Positions 22,560 to 38,000 of a stretch of 64,000 nucleotides of DNA are shown in pieces. Numbering within the stretch: position 1 is the first letter of the stretch; each line of letters starts with the position of its first letter. This DNA is from Taudactylus pleione (Eukaryota; Chordata; Amphibia; Anura; Myobatrachidae): assembly GCA_031769625.1 (NCBI GenBank), contig JAUIMM010000890.1, forward strand, positions 712,001 through 776,000. The letters are read 5' to 3'. Under the pieces are notes generated by a model that saw nothing but the letters and a program-made list of their open reading frames with translations, did no database searches and was not told the DNA's origin. The translations under genes and the position numbers were made by a program.

Positions 22560-25500
22560 TGTATGGGTAAAGCCATGGCTGTTATATCAGTGTATGTGAC
22601 AGTATATGTAGGTGTATGGGGAAAGCCATGGTTAGTATTACAGTGTATGTGACAGTATATGTAGGTGTCTGTGAAAAGCCATGGTTAGTATTACAGCGTA
22701 TGTGACAGTATATGTAGGTATATGGGGAATGCCATGGTTAGTATTACAGTGTATGTGACAGTGTATGTAGGTGTATGGGGAAAGCCATGGTTAGTATTAC
22801 AGTGTATGTGACGGTATATGTAGGTGTCTGTGGAAAGCCATGGTTAGTATTACAGTGTATGTGACAGTATATGTATGTGTATGGGGAAATCCATGGTTAG
22901 TATTACAGTGTATGTGACAATATATGTAGGTGTATGGGGAAAGCCATGGCTGTTATATCAGTGTATGTGACAGTATATGTAGGTGTATGGGGAAAGCCAT
23001 GGTTATTATTACAGTGTATGTGACAGTATATGTAGGTGTATGGGGAAAGCCATGGTTAGTATTACAGTGTATGTGACAGTATATGTAGGTGTATGGGGAA
23101 AGCCATGGTTAGTATTACAGTGTATGTGACAGTATATGTATGTGTATGGGGAAAGCCATGGTTATTATTACAGTGTATGTGACAGTATTTATAGGTGTAT
23201 GGGGAAAGCCATGGTTATTATTACAGTGTATGTGACAGTATATGTAGGTGTATGGGGAAAGCCATGGTTATTATTACAGTGTATGTGACAGTATATATAG
23301 GTGTATGGGGAAAGCCATGGTTAGTATTACAGTGTATGTGACAGTATATGTAGGTGTATGGGGAAAGCCATGGTTATTATTACAGTGTATGTGACAGTAT
23401 ATGTAGATGTATGGGGAAAGCCATGGTTAGTATTACAGTGTATGTGACAGTATATGTAGGTGTATGGGGAAAGCCATGGTTAGTATTACAGTGTATGTGA
23501 CGGTATATGTAGGTGTCTGTGGAAAGCCATGGTTAGTATTACAGTGTATGTGACGGTATATGTAGGTGTCTGTGGAAAGCCATGGTTATTATTACAGTGT
23601 ATGTGACAGTATATGTAGGTGTCTGTGGAAAGCCATGGTTATTATTACAGTGTATGTGACGGTATATGTAGGTGTATGGGGAAAGCCATGGTTAGTATTA
23701 CAGTGTATGTGACAGTATATGTAGGTGTCTGTGGAAAGCCATGGTTAGTATTACAGTGTATGTGACGGTATATGTAGGTGTCTGTGGAAAGCCATGGTTA
23801 GTATTACAGTGTATGTGACAGTATATGTAGGTGTATGGGGAAAGCCATGGTTAGTATTACAGTGTATGTGACAATATATGTAGGTGTATGGGGAAAGCCA
23901 TGGCTGTTATATCAGTGTATGTGACAGTATATGTAGGTGTATGGGGAAAGCCATGGTTATTATTACAGTGTATGTGACAGTATATGTAGGTGTATGGGGA
24001 AAGCCATGGTTATTATTACAGTGTATGTGACAGTATATGTAGGTGTATGGGGAAAGCCATGGTTAGTATTACAGTGTATGTGACAGTATATGTATGTGTA
24101 TGGGGAAAGCCATGGTTAGTATTACAGTGTATGTGACAGTATATGTATGTGTATGAGGAAAGACATGGTTATTATTACAGTGTATGTGACAGTATATGTA
24201 GGTGTATGGGGAAAGCCATGGTTAGTATTACAGTGTATGTGACAATATATGTAGGTGTATGGGGAAAGCCATGGCTGTTATATCAGTGTATGTGACAGTA
24301 TATGTAGGTGTATGGGGAAAGCCATGGTTATTATTACAGTGTATGTGACAGTATATGTAGGTGTATGGGGAAAGCCATGGTTAGTATTACAGTGTATGTG
24401 ACAGTATATGTAGGTGTATGGGGAAAGCCATGGCTGTTATATCAGTGTATGTGACAGTATATGTAGGTGTATGGGGAAAGCCATGGTTATTATTACAGTG
24501 TATGTGACAGTATATGTAGGTGTATGGGGAAAGCCATGGTTATTATTACAGTGTATGTGACAGTATATGTAGGTGTATGGGGAAAGCCATGGTTATTATT
24601 ACAGTGTATGTGACAGTATATGTAGGTGTGTGGGGAAAGCCATGGTTATTATTACAGCGTATGTGACAGTATATGTAGGTGTATGGGGAAAGCCGTGGTA
24701 TGTGACAGTGTATGTGACAGTATATGTAGGTGTATGGGGAAAGCCGTGGTTATTCTTACAGTGTATGTGACGGTATATGTAGGTGTATGGGGAAAGCCAT
24801 GGTTAGTATTACAGGGTATGTGACAGTATATGTAGGTGTATGGGGAAAGCCATGGTTATTATATCAGTGTATGTGACAGTATATGTAGGTGTATGGGGAA
24901 AGCCATGGTTATTATTACAGTGTATGTGACAGTATATGTAGGTGTATGGGGAAAGCCATGGTTATTATATCAGTGTATGTGACAGTATATGTAGGTGTAT
25001 GGGGAAAGCCATGGTTAGTATTACAGTGTATGTGACAGTATATGTAGGTGTATGAGGAAAGCCATGGTTAGTATTACAGTGTATGTGACAGTATATGTAG
25101 GTGTATGGGGAAAGCCATGGTTATTATATCAGTGTATGTGACGGTATATGTAGGTGTATGGGGAAAGCCATGGTTATTATTACAGTGTAAGTGGTGGTAT
25201 ATGTAGGTGTATGGGGAAAGCCATGGTTAGTATTACAGTGTATGTGACGGTATATGTAGGTATATGGGGAAAGCCATGGTTATTCTTACAGTGTATGTGA
25301 CGGTATATGTAGGTGTATGGGGAAAGCCATGGTTAGTATTACAGTGTATGTGACAGTATATGTAGGTGTATGGGGAAAGCCATGGTTATTATATCAGTGT
25401 ATGTGACAGTATATGTAGTGTAAGGGGAAAGCCATGGTTAGTATTACAGTGTATGTGACAGTATATGTAGTGTAAGGGGAAAGCCATGGTTATTATTACA

Positions 25501-28500
25501 GTATATGTGACAGTATATGTAGGTGTATGGGGAAAGCCATGGTTATTATTAGAGTGTATGTGACAGTATATGTAGGTGTATGGGGAAAGCCATGATTAGT
25601 ATTACAGTGTATGTGACAGTATATGTAGGTGTCTGGGGAAAGCCATGGTTAGTATTACAGTGTATGTGACAGTATATGTAGTGTAAGGGGAAAGCCATGG
25701 TTATTATTACAGTGTATGTGACAGTATATGTAGGTGTATGGGGAAAGCCATGGTTATTATTAGAGTGTATGTGACAGTATATGTAGGTGTATGGGGAACG
25801 CCATGATTAGTATTACAGTGTATGTGACAGTATATGTAGGTGTATGGGGAACGCCATGGTTATTATTACAGCGTATGTGACAGTATATGTAGGTGTATGG
25901 GGAAAGCCATGGTTAGTATTACAGTGTATGTGACAGTATATGTAGGTGTATGGGGAAAGCCATGGTTATTATTACAGTGTATGTGACAGTATATGTATGT
26001 GTATGGGGAAAGCCATGGTTATTATATTAGTGTATGTGACAGTATATGTAGGTGTATGGGGAAAGCCATGGTTATTATTACAGTGTATGTGACAGTATAT
26101 GTAGGTGTATGGGGAAAGCCATGGTTATTATTTCAGTGTATGTGACAGTATATATAGGTGTATGGGGAAAGCCATGGTTAGTATTACAGTATATGTGACA
26201 GTATATGTAGGTGTATGGGGAAAGCCATGGTTAGTATTACAGTATATGTGACAGTATATGTAGGTGTATGGGGAAAGTCATGGTTATTATATTAGTGTAT
26301 GTGACAGTATATGTAGGTGTACGGGGAAAGCCATGGTTATTATTACAGTGTATGTGACGGTATATGTAGGTGTATGGGGAAAGCCATGGTTATTATTACA
26401 GTGTATGTGACGGTATATGTAGGTGTATGGGGAAAGCCATGGTTATTATTACAGTGTATGTGACATTATATGTAGGTGTATGCGGAAAGCCATGGTTATT
26501 ATTACAGTGTATGTGACAGTATATGTAGGTGTATGGGGAAAGCCGTGGTTATTCTTACAGTGTATGTGACAGTATATGTAGGTGTATGGGGAAAGCCATG
26601 GTTATTATTACAGTGTATGTGACAGTATATGTAGGTGTATGTGGAAAGCCATGGTTAGTATTACAGTGTATGTGACAGTATATGTAGGTGTCTGTGGAAA
26701 GCCATGGTTAGTATTACAGTGTATGTGACAGTATATGTAGGTGTATGGGGAAAGCCATGGTTATTATTACAGTGTATGTGACAGTATATGTAGGTGTATG
26801 GGGAAAGCCATGGTTATTATTACAGTGTATGTGACAGTATATGTAGGTGTATGGGGAAAGCCATGGTTATTATTACAGTGTATGTGACAGTATATGTAGG
26901 TGTATGGGGAAAGTCATGGTTATTATATTAGTGTATGTGACAGTATATGTAGGTGTATGGGGAAAGCCATGGTTATTATTACAGTGTATGTGACAGTATA
27001 TGTAGGTGTATGAGGAAAGCCATGGTTATTATATCAGTGTATGTGACGGTACATGTAGGTGTATGGGGAAAGCCATGGTTATTATTACAGTGTATGTGAC
27101 AGTATATGTAGGTGTATGAGGAAAGCCATGGTTATTATTACAGTGTATGTGACGGTACATGTAGGTGTATGGGGAAAGCCATGGTTATTATTACAGTGTA
27201 TGTGACATTATATGTATGTGTATGGGGAAAGCCATGGTTATTATTACAGTGTATGTGACAGTATATGTAGGTGTATGGGGAAAGCCATGGTTATTATTAC
27301 AGTGTATGTGACAGTATATGTAGGTGTATGGGGAAAGCCATGGTTAGTATTACAGTGTATGTGACAGTATATGTAGGTGTATGGGGAAAGCCATGGTTAG
27401 TATTACAGTGTATGTGACGGTATATGTAGGTGTCTGTGGAAAGCCATGGTTATTATTACAGTGTATGTGACAGTATATGTAGGTGTATGGGGAAAGCCAT
27501 GGTTATTATTACAGTGTATGTGACAGTATATGTAGGTGTATGGGGAAAGCCATGGTTATTATTACAGTGTATGTGACAGTATATGTAGGTGTATGGGGAA
27601 AGCCATGGTTAGTATTACAGTGTATGTGACAGTATATGTAGGTGTATGAGGAAAGCCATGGTTATTATTACAGTGTATGTGACGGTATATGTAGGTGTAT
27701 GGGGAAAGCCATGGTTATTATTACAGTGTATGTGACAGTATATGTAGGTGTATGGGGAAAGCCATGGTTAGTATTACAGTGTATGTGACAGTATATGTAG
27801 GTGTATGGGGAAAGCCATGGTTAGTATTACAGTGTATGTGACAGTATATGTAGGTGTATGGGGAAAGCCATGGTTATTATTACAGTGTATGTGACAGTAT
27901 ATGTAGGTGTATGGGGAAAGCCATGGTTATTATTACAGTGTATGTGACAGTATATGTAGGTGTATGGGGAAAGCCATGGTTATTATTACAGTGTATGTGA
28001 CAGTATATGTAGGTGTATGGGGAAAGCCATGGTTATTATATCAGTGTATGTGACAGTATATGTAGGTGTATGGGGAAAGCCATGGTTATTATTACAGTGT
28101 ATGTGACAGTATATGTAGGTGTATGGGGAAAGCCATGGTTATTATTACAGTGTATGTGACAGTATATGTAGGTGTATGGGGAAAGTCATGGTTATTATAT
28201 CAGTGTATGTGACAGTATATGTAGGTGTATGGGGAAAGCCATGGTTATTATTACAGTGTATGTGACAGTATATGTAGGTGTATGGGGAAAGCCATGGTTA
28301 TTATTACAGTGTATGTGACAGTATATGTAGGTGTATGGGGAAAGCCATGGTTATTATTACAGTGTATGTGACAGTATATGTAGGTGTATGGGGAAAGCCA
28401 TGGTTAGTATTACAGTGTATGTGACAGTATATGTAGGTGTATGGGGAAAGCCATGGTTAGTATTACAGTGTATGTGACAGTATATGTAGGTGTATGGGGA

Positions 28501-31500
28501 AAGCCATGGTTATTATTACAGTGTATGTGACAGTATATGTAGGTGTATGGGGAAAGCCATGGTTATTATATCAGTGTATGTGACAGTTTATGTAGGTGTA
28601 TGGGGAAAGCCATGGTTATTATTACAGTGTATGTGACAGTATATGTAGGTGTATGGGGAAAGCCATGGTTATTATTACAGTGTATGTGACAGTATATGTA
28701 GGTGTATGGGGAAAGCCATGGTTATTATTACAGTGTATGTGACAGTATATGTAGGTGTATGGGGAAAGCCATGGTTAGTATTACAGTGTATGTGACAGTA
28801 AATGTAGGTGTATGGGGAAAGCCATGGTTAGTATTACAGTGTATGTGACAGTATATGTAGGTGTATGGGGAAAGCCATGGTTATTATTACAGTGTATGTG
28901 ACAGTATATGTAGGTGTATGGGGAAAGCCATGGTTAGTATTACAGTGTATGTGACAGTATATGTAGGTGAATGGGGAAAGCCATGGTTAGTATTACAGTG
29001 TATGTGACAGTACATGTAGGTGTATGGGGAAAGCCATGGTTATTATTACAGTGTATGTGACAGTATATGTAGGTGTATGGGGAAAGCCATGGTTATTATT
29101 ACAGTGTATGTGACAGTATATGTAGGTGTATGGGGAAAGCCATGGTTATTATATCAGTGTGTGTGACAGTATATGTAGGTGTATGGGGAAAGCCATGGTT
29201 ATTATTACAGTGTATGTGACAGTATATGTAGGTGTACGGGGAAAGTCATGGTTATTATATTAGTGTATGTGACAGTATATGTAGGTGTATGGGGAAAGCC
29301 ATGGTTATTATTACAGTGTATGTGACAGTATATGTAGGTGTATGGGGAAAGCCATGGTTATTATTACAGTGTATGTGACAGTATATGTAGGTGTATGGGG
29401 AAAGTCATGGTTATTATATTAGTGTATGTGACAGTATATGTAGGTGTATGGGGAAAGCCATGGTTATTATTACAGTGTATGTGACAGTATATGTAGGTGT
29501 ATGGGGAAAGCCATGGTTAGTATTACAGTGTATGTGACAGTATATGTAGGTGTATGGGGAAAGCCATGGTTAGTATTACAGTGTATGTGACAGTATATGT
29601 AGGTGTATGAGGAAATCCATGGTTATTATTACAGTGTATGTGACAGTATATGTAGGTGTATGGGGAAAGCCATGGTTATTATTACAGTGTATGTGACAGT
29701 ATATGTAGGTGTATGGGGAAAGCCATGGTTATTATATCAGTGTATGTGACAGTATATATAGGTGTATTGGGAAAGCCATGGTTAGTATTACAGTGTATGT
29801 GACAGTATATGTAGGTGTATGGGGAAAGCCATGGTTAGTATTACAGTGTATGTGACAGTATATGTAGGTGTATGAGGAAATCCATGGTTATTATTACAGT
29901 GTATGTGACAGTATATGTAGGTGTATGGGGAAAGCCATGGTTATTATTACAGTGTATGTGACAGTATATGTAGGTGTATGGGGAAAGTCATGGTTATTAT
30001 ATTAGTGTATGTGACAGTATATGTAGGTGTATGGGGAAAGCCATGGTTATTATTACAGTGTATGTGACAGTATATGTAGGTGTATGGGGAAAGCCATGGT
30101 TAGTATTACAGTGTATGTGACAGTATATGTAGGTGTATGAGGAAAGCCATGGTTATTATTACAGTGTATGTGACGGTATATGTAGGTGTATGGGGAAAGC
30201 CATGGTTATTATATCAGTGTATGTGACAGTATATGTAGGTGTATGGGGAAAGCCATGGTTAGTATTACAGTGTATGTGACAGTATATGTAGGTGTCTGTG
30301 GAAAGCCATGGTTATTATTACAGTGTATGTGACAGTATATGTAGGTGTATGGGGAAAGCCATGGTTATTATATCAGTGTATGTGACAGTATATGTAGGTG
30401 TATGGGGAAAGCCATGGTTATTATTACAGTGTATGTGACAGTATATGTAGGTGTATGAGGAAAGACATGGTTATTATTACAGTGTATGTGACAGTATATG
30501 TACGTGTATGGGGAAAGCCATGGTTATTATTACAGTGTATGTGACCGTATATGTAGGTGTATGGGGAAAGCCATGGTTATTATTCCAGTGTATGTGACAG
30601 TATATGTAGGTGTATGGGGAAAGCCATGGTTAGTATTACAGTGTATGTGACAGTATATGTAGGTGTATGGGGAAAGCCATGGTTATTATTACAGTGTATG
30701 TGACAGTATATGTAGGTGTATGGGGAAAGCCATGGTTATTATTACAGTGTATGTGACAGTATATGTAGGTGTATGGGGAAAGCCATGGTTAGTATTACAG
30801 TGTATGTGACAGTATATGTAGGTGTATGGGGAAAGCCATGGTTATTATTACAGTGTATGTGACAGTATATGTAGGTGTATGGGGAAAGCCATGGTTAGTA
30901 TTACAGTGTATGTGACGGTATATGTAGGTGTATGATGAAAGCCATGGTTATTATTACAGTGTATGTGACGGTATATGTAGGTGTATGGGGAAAGCCATGG
31001 TTATTATATCAGTGTATGTGACGGTATATGTAGGTGTATGGGGAAAGCCATGGTTATTATTACAGTGTATGTGACAGTATATGTAGGTGTATGGGGAAAG
31101 CCATGGTTATTATTACAGTGTATGTGACAGTATATGTAGGTGTATGGGGAAAGCCATGGTTATTATTACAGTGTATGTGACAGTATATGTAGGTGTATGG
31201 GGAAAGCCATGGTTAGTATTACAGTGTATGTGACAGTATATGTAGGTGTATGGGGAAAGCCATGGTTATTATTACAGTGTATGTGACAGTATATGTAGGT
31301 GTATGGGGAAAGCCATGGTTAGTATTACAGTGTATGTGACAGTATATGTAGGTGTATGGGGAAAGCCATGGTTAGTATTACAGTGTATGTGACAGTATAT
31401 GTAGGTGTCTGTGGAAAGCCATGGTTATTATTACAGTGTATGTGACAGTATATGTAGGTGTATGGGGAAAGCCATGGTTATTATATCAGTGTATGTGACA

Positions 31501-32040
31501 GTATATGTAGGTGTATGGGGAAAGCCATGGTTATTATTACAGTGTATGTGACAGTATATGTAGGTGTATGAGGAAAGACATGGTTATTATTACAGTGTAT
31601 GTGACAGTATATGTAGGTGTATGGGGAAAGCCATGGTTATTATTACAGTGTATGTGACCGTATATGTAGGTGTATGGGGAAAGCCATGGTTATTATTACA
31701 GTGTATGTGACAGTATATGTAGGTGTATGGGGAAAGCCATGGTTAGTATTACAGTGTATGTGACAGTATATGTAGGTGTATGGGGAAAGCCATGGTTAGT
31801 ATTACAGTGTATGTGACAGTATATGTAGGTGTATGGGGAAAGCCATGGTTAGTATTACAGTGTATGTGACAGTATATGTAGGTGTATGGGGAAAGCCATG
31901 GTTAGTATTACAGTGTATGTGACTGTATATGTAGGTGTATGGCGAAAGCCATGGTTATTATTACAGTGTATGTGACAGTATATGTAGGTGTATGGGTTAA
32001 GCCATGGTTAGTATTACAGTGTATGTGACAGTATATGTAG
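22560..32040. repeat. Long block A of the 53-bp array (about 9.5 kb)
   Basis: This block and the next are a direct tandem duplication within the satellite. Landmark variants shared in order include GTGTCTGTGAAAAGCC, TATATGGGGAATGCC, GACAATATATG, a 51-base unit with GCCGTGGTATGTGAC (24693), TGTAGTGTAAGGGG (25415), AACGCCATGATTAG (25797), ACATTATATG with TATGCGG (26464), CAGTTTATG (28585), AGTAAATG (28797), CAGTGTGTGTGAC (29156), TATGATGAAAG (30931) and GGCGAAAGCC (31941). The exact breakpoints lie inside a 105-base ambiguity where all copies read alike. A predicted 65-residue frame at 24573 and its copy at 34214 are identical because of this duplication. Confidence 0.8.
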
Positions 32041-35000
32041 GTGTATGGGGAAAGCCATGGCTGTTATATCAGTGTATGTGACAGTATATGTAGGTGTATG
32101 GGGAAAGCCATGGTTAGTATTACAGTGTATGTGACAGTATATGTAGGTGTCTGTGAAAAGCCATGGTTAGTATTACAGCGTATGTGACAGTATATGTAGG
32201 TATATGGGGAATGCCATGGTTAGTATTACAGTGTATGTGACAGTGTATGTAGGTGTATGGGGAAAGCCATGGTTAGTATTACAGTGTATGTGACGGTATA
32301 TGTAGGTGTCTGTGGAAAGCCATGGTTAGTATTACAGTGTATGTGACAGTATATGTATGTGTATGGGGAAATCCATGGTTAGTATTACAGTGTATGTGAC
32401 AATATATGTAGGTGTATGGGGAAAGCCATGGCTGTTATATCAGTGTATGTGACAGTATATGTAGGTGTATGGGGAAAGCCATGGTTATTATTACAGTGTA
32501 TGTGACAGTATATGTAGGTGTATGGGGAAAGCCATGGTTAGTATTACAGTGTATGTGACAGTATATGTAGGTGTATGGGGAAAGCCATGGTTAGTATTAC
32601 AGTGTATGTGACAGTATATGTATGTGTATGGGGAAAGCCATGGTTATTATTACAGTGTATGTGACAGTATTTATAGGTGTATGGGGAAAGCCATGGTTAT
32701 TATTACAGTGTATGTGACAGTATATGTAGGTGTATGGGGAAAGCCATGGTTATTATTACAGTGTATGTGACAGTATATATAGGTGTATGGGGAAAGCCAT
32801 GGTTAGTATTACAGTGTATGTGACAGTATATGTAGGTGTATGGGGAAAGCCATGGTTATTATTACAGTGTATGTGACAGTATATGTAGATGTATGGGGAA
32901 AGCCATGGTTAGTATTACAGTGTATGTGACAGTATATGTAGGTGTATGGGGAAAGCCATGGTTAGTATTACAGTGTATGTGACGGTATATGTAGGTGTCT
33001 GTGGAAAGCCATGGTTAGTATTACAGTGTATGTGACGGTATATGTAGGTGTCTGTGGAAAGCCATGGTTATTATTACAGTGTATGTGACAGTATATGTAG
33101 GTGTCTGTGGAAAGCCATGGTTATTATTACAGTGTATGTGACGGTATATGTAGGTGTATGGGGAAAGCCATGGTTAGTATTACAGTGTATGTGACAGTAT
33201 ATGTAGGTGTCTGTGGAAAGCCATGGTTAGTATTACAGTGTATGTGACGGTATATGTAGGTGTCTGTGGAAAGCCATGGTTAGTATTACAGTGTATGTGA
33301 CAGTATATGTAGGTGTATGGGGAAAGCCATGGTTAGTATTACAGTGTATGTGACAATATATGTAGGTGTATGGGGAAAGCCATGGCTGTTATATCAGTGT
33401 ATGTGACAGTATATGTAGGTGTATGGGGAAAGCCATGGTTATTATTACAGTGTATGTGACAGTATATGTAGGTGTATGGGGAAAGCCATGGTTATTATTA
33501 CAGTGTATGTGACAGTATATGTAGGTGTATGGGGAAAGCCATGGTTAGTATTACAGTGTATGTGACAGTATATGTATGTGTATGGGGAAAGCCATGGTTA
33601 GTATTACAGTGTATGTGACAGTATATGTATGTGTATGGGGAAAGCCATGGTTAGTATTACAGTGTATGTGACGGTATATGTAGGTGTATGGGGAAAGCCA
33701 TGGTTATTATTACAGTGTATGTGACAGTATATGTAGGTGTATGGGGAAAGCCATGGTTATTATTACAGTGTATGTGACAGTATATGTAGGTGTATGAGGA
33801 AAGACATGGTTATTATTACAGTGTATGTGACAGTATATGTAGGTGTATGGGGAAAGCCATGGTTAGTATTACAGTGTATGTGACAATATATGTAGGTGTA
33901 TGGGGAAAGCCATGGCTGTTATATCAGTGTATGTGACAGTATATGTAGGTGTATGGGGAAAGCCATGGTTATTATTACAGTGTATGTGACAGTATATGTA
34001 GGTGTATGGGGAAAGCCATGGTTAGTATTACAGTGTATGTGACAGTATATGTAGGTGTATGGGGAAAGCCATGGCTGTTATATCAGTGTATGTGACAGTA
34101 TATGTAGGTGTATGGGGAAAGCCATGGTTATTATTACAGTGTATGTGACAGTATATGTAGGTGTATGGGGAAAGCCATGGTTATTATTACAGTGTATGTG
34201 ACAGTATATGTAGGTGTATGGGGAAAGCCATGGTTATTATTACAGTGTATGTGACAGTATATGTAGGTGTGTGGGGAAAGCCATGGTTATTATTACAGCG
34301 TATGTGACAGTATATGTAGGTGTATGGGGAAAGCCGTGGTATGTGACAGTGTATGTGACAGTATATGTAGGTGTATGGGGAAAGCCGTGGTTATTCTTAC
34401 AGTGTATGTGACGGTATATGTAGGTGTATGGGGAAAGCCATGGTTAGTATTACAGGGTATGTGACAGTATATGTAGGTGTATGGGGAAAGCCATGGTTAT
34501 TATATCAGTGTATGTGACAGTATATGTAGGTGTATGGGGAAAGCCATGGTTATTATTACAGTGTATGTGACAGTATATGTAGGTGTATGGGGAAAGCCAT
34601 GGTTATTATATCAGTGTATGTGACAGTATATGTAGGTGTATGGGGAAAGCCATGGTTAGTATTACAGTGTATGTGACAGTATATGTAGGTGTATGAGGAA
34701 AGCCATGGTTAGTATTACAGTGTATGTGACAGTATATGTAGGTGTATGGGGAAAGCCATGGTTATTATATCAGTGTATGTGACGGTATATGTAGGTGTAT
34801 GGGGAAAGCCATGGTTATTATTACAGTGTAAGTGGTGGTATATGTAGGTGTATGGGGAAAGCCATGGTTAGTATTACAGTGTATGTGACGGTATATGTAG
34901 GTATATGGGGAAAGCCATGGTTATTCTTACAGTGTATGTGACGGTATATGTAGGTGTATGGGGAAAGCCATGGTTAGTATTACAGTGTATGTGACAGTAT

Positions 35001-38000
35001 ATGTAGGTGTATGGGGAAAGCCATGGTTATTATATCAGTGTATGTGACAGTATATGTAGTGTAAGGGGAAAGCCATGGTTAGTATTACAGTGTATGTGAC
35101 AGTATATGTAGTGTAAGGGGAAAGCCATGGTTATTATTACAGTATATGTGACAGTATATGTAGGTGTATGGGGAAAGCCATGGTTATTATTAGAGTGTAT
35201 GTGACAGTATATGTAGGTGTATGGGGAAAGCCATGATTAGTATTACAGTGTATGTGACAGTATATGTAGGTGTCTGGGGAAAGCCATGGTTAGTATTACA
35301 GTGTATGTGACAGTATATGTAGTGTAAGGGGAAAGCCATGGTTATTATTACAGTGTATGTGACAGTATATGTAGGTGTATGGGGAAAGCCATGGTTATTA
35401 TTAGAGTGTATGTGACAGTATATGTAGGTGTATGGGGAACGCCATGATTAGTATTACAGTGTATGTGACAGTATATGTAGGTGTATGGGGAACGCCATGG
35501 TTATTATTACAGCGTATGTGACAGTATATGTAGGTGTATGGGGAAAGCCATGGTTAGTATTACAGTGTATGTGACAGTATATGTAGGTGTATGGGGAAAG
35601 CCATGGTTATTATTACAGTGTATGTGACAGTATATGTATGTGTATGGGGAAAGCCATGGTTATTATATTAGTGTATGTGACAGTATATGTAGGTGTATGG
35701 GGAAAGCCATGGTTATTATTACAGTGTATGTGACAGTATATGTAGGTGTATGGGGAAAGCCATGGTTATTATTTCAGTGTATGTGACAGTATATATAGGT
35801 GTATGGGGAAAGCCATGGTTAGTATTACAGTATATGTGACAGTATATGTAGGTGTATGGGGAAAGCCATGGTTAGTATTACAGTATATGTGACAGTATAT
35901 GTAGGTGTATGGGGAAAGTCATGGTTATTATATTAGTGTATGTGACAGTATATGTAGGTGTACGGGGAAAGCCATGGTTATTATTACAGTGTATGTGACG
36001 GTATATGTAGGTGTATGGGGAAAGCCATGGTTATTATTACAGTGTATGTGACGGTATATGTAGGTGTATGGGGAAAGCCATGGTTATTATTACAGTGTAT
36101 GTGACATTATATGTAGGTGTATGCGGAAAGCCATGGTTATTCTTACAGTGTATGTGACAGTATATGTAGGTGTATGGGGAAAGCCATGGTTAGTATTACA
36201 GTGTATGTGACAGTATATGTAGGTGTCTGTGGAAAGCCATGGTTAGTATTACAGTGTATGTGACAGTATATGTAGGTGTATGGGGAAAGCCATGGTTATT
36301 ATTACAGTGTATGTGACAGTATATGTAGGTGTATGGGGAAAGCCATGGTTATTATTACAGTGTATGTGACAGTATATGTAGGTGTATGGGGAAAGCCATG
36401 GTTATTATTACAGTGTATGTGACAGTATATGTAGGTGTATGGGGAAAGTCATGGTTATTATATTAGTGTATGTGACAGTATATGTAGGTGTATGGGGAAA
36501 GCCATGGTTATTATTACAGTGTATGTGACAGTATATGTAGGTGTATGAGGAAAGCCATGGTTATTATATCAGTGTATGTGACGGTACATGTAGGTGTATG
36601 GGGAAAGCCATGGTTATTATTACAGTGTATGTGACAGTATATGTAGGTGTATGAGGAAAGCCATGGTTATTATTACAGTGTATGTGACGGTACATGTAGG
36701 TGTATGGGGAAAGCCATGGTTATTATTACAGTGTATGTGACAGTATATGTAGGTGTATGGGGAAAGCCATGGTTATTATTACAGTGTATGTGACAGTATA
36801 TGTAGGTGTATGGGGAAAGCCATGGTTAGTATTACAGTGTATGTGACAGTATATGTAGGTGTATGGGGAAAGCCATGGTTAGTATTACAGTGTATGTGAC
36901 GGTATATGTAGGTGTCTGTGGAAAGCCATGGTTATTATTACAGTGTATGTGACAGTATATGTAGGTGTATGGGGAAAGCCATGGTTATTATTACAGTGTA
37001 TGTGACAGTATATGTAGGTGTATGGGGAAAGCCATGGTTATTATTACAGTGTATGTGACAGTATATGTAGGTGTATGGGGAAAGCCATGGTTAGTATTAC
37101 AGTGTATGTGACAGTATATGTAGGTGTATGAGGAAAGCCATGGTTATTATTACAGTGTATGTGACGGTATATGTAGGTGTATGGGGAAAGCCATGGTTAT
37201 TATTACAGTGTATGTGACAGTATATGTAGGTGTATGGGGAAAGCCATGGTTAGTATTACAGTGTATGTGACAGTATATGTAGGTGTATGGGGAAAGCCAT
37301 GGTTAGTATTACAGTGTATGTGACAGTATATGTAGGTGTATGGGGAAAGCCATGGTTATTATTACAGTGTATGTGACAGTATATGTAGGTGTATGGGGAA
37401 AGCCATGGTTATTATTACAGTGTATGTGACAGTATATGTAGGTGTATGGGGAAAGCCATGGTTATTATTACAGTGTATGTGACAGTATATGTAGGTGTAT
37501 GGGGAAAGCCATGGTTATTATATCAGTGTATGTGACAGTATATGTAGGTGTATGGGGAAAGCCATGGTTATTATTACAGTGTATGTGACAGTATATGTAG
37601 GTGTATGGGGAAAGCCATGGTTATTATTACAGTGTATGTGACAGTATATGTAGGTGTATGGGGAAAGTCATGGTTATTATATCAGTGTATGTGACAGTAT
37701 ATGTAGGTGTATGGGGAAAGCCATGGTTATTATTACAGTGTATGTGACAGTATATGTAGGTGTATGGGGAAAGCCATGGTTATTATTACAGTGTATGTGA
37801 CAGTATATGTAGGTGTATGGGGAAAGCCATGGTTATTATTACAGTGTATGTGACAGTATATGTAGGTGTATGGGGAAAGCCATGGTTAGTATTACAGTGT
37901 ATGTGACAGTATATGTAGGTGTATGGGGAAAGCCATGGTTAGTATTACAGTGTATGTGACAGTATATGTAGGTGTATGGGGAAAGCCATGGTTATTATTA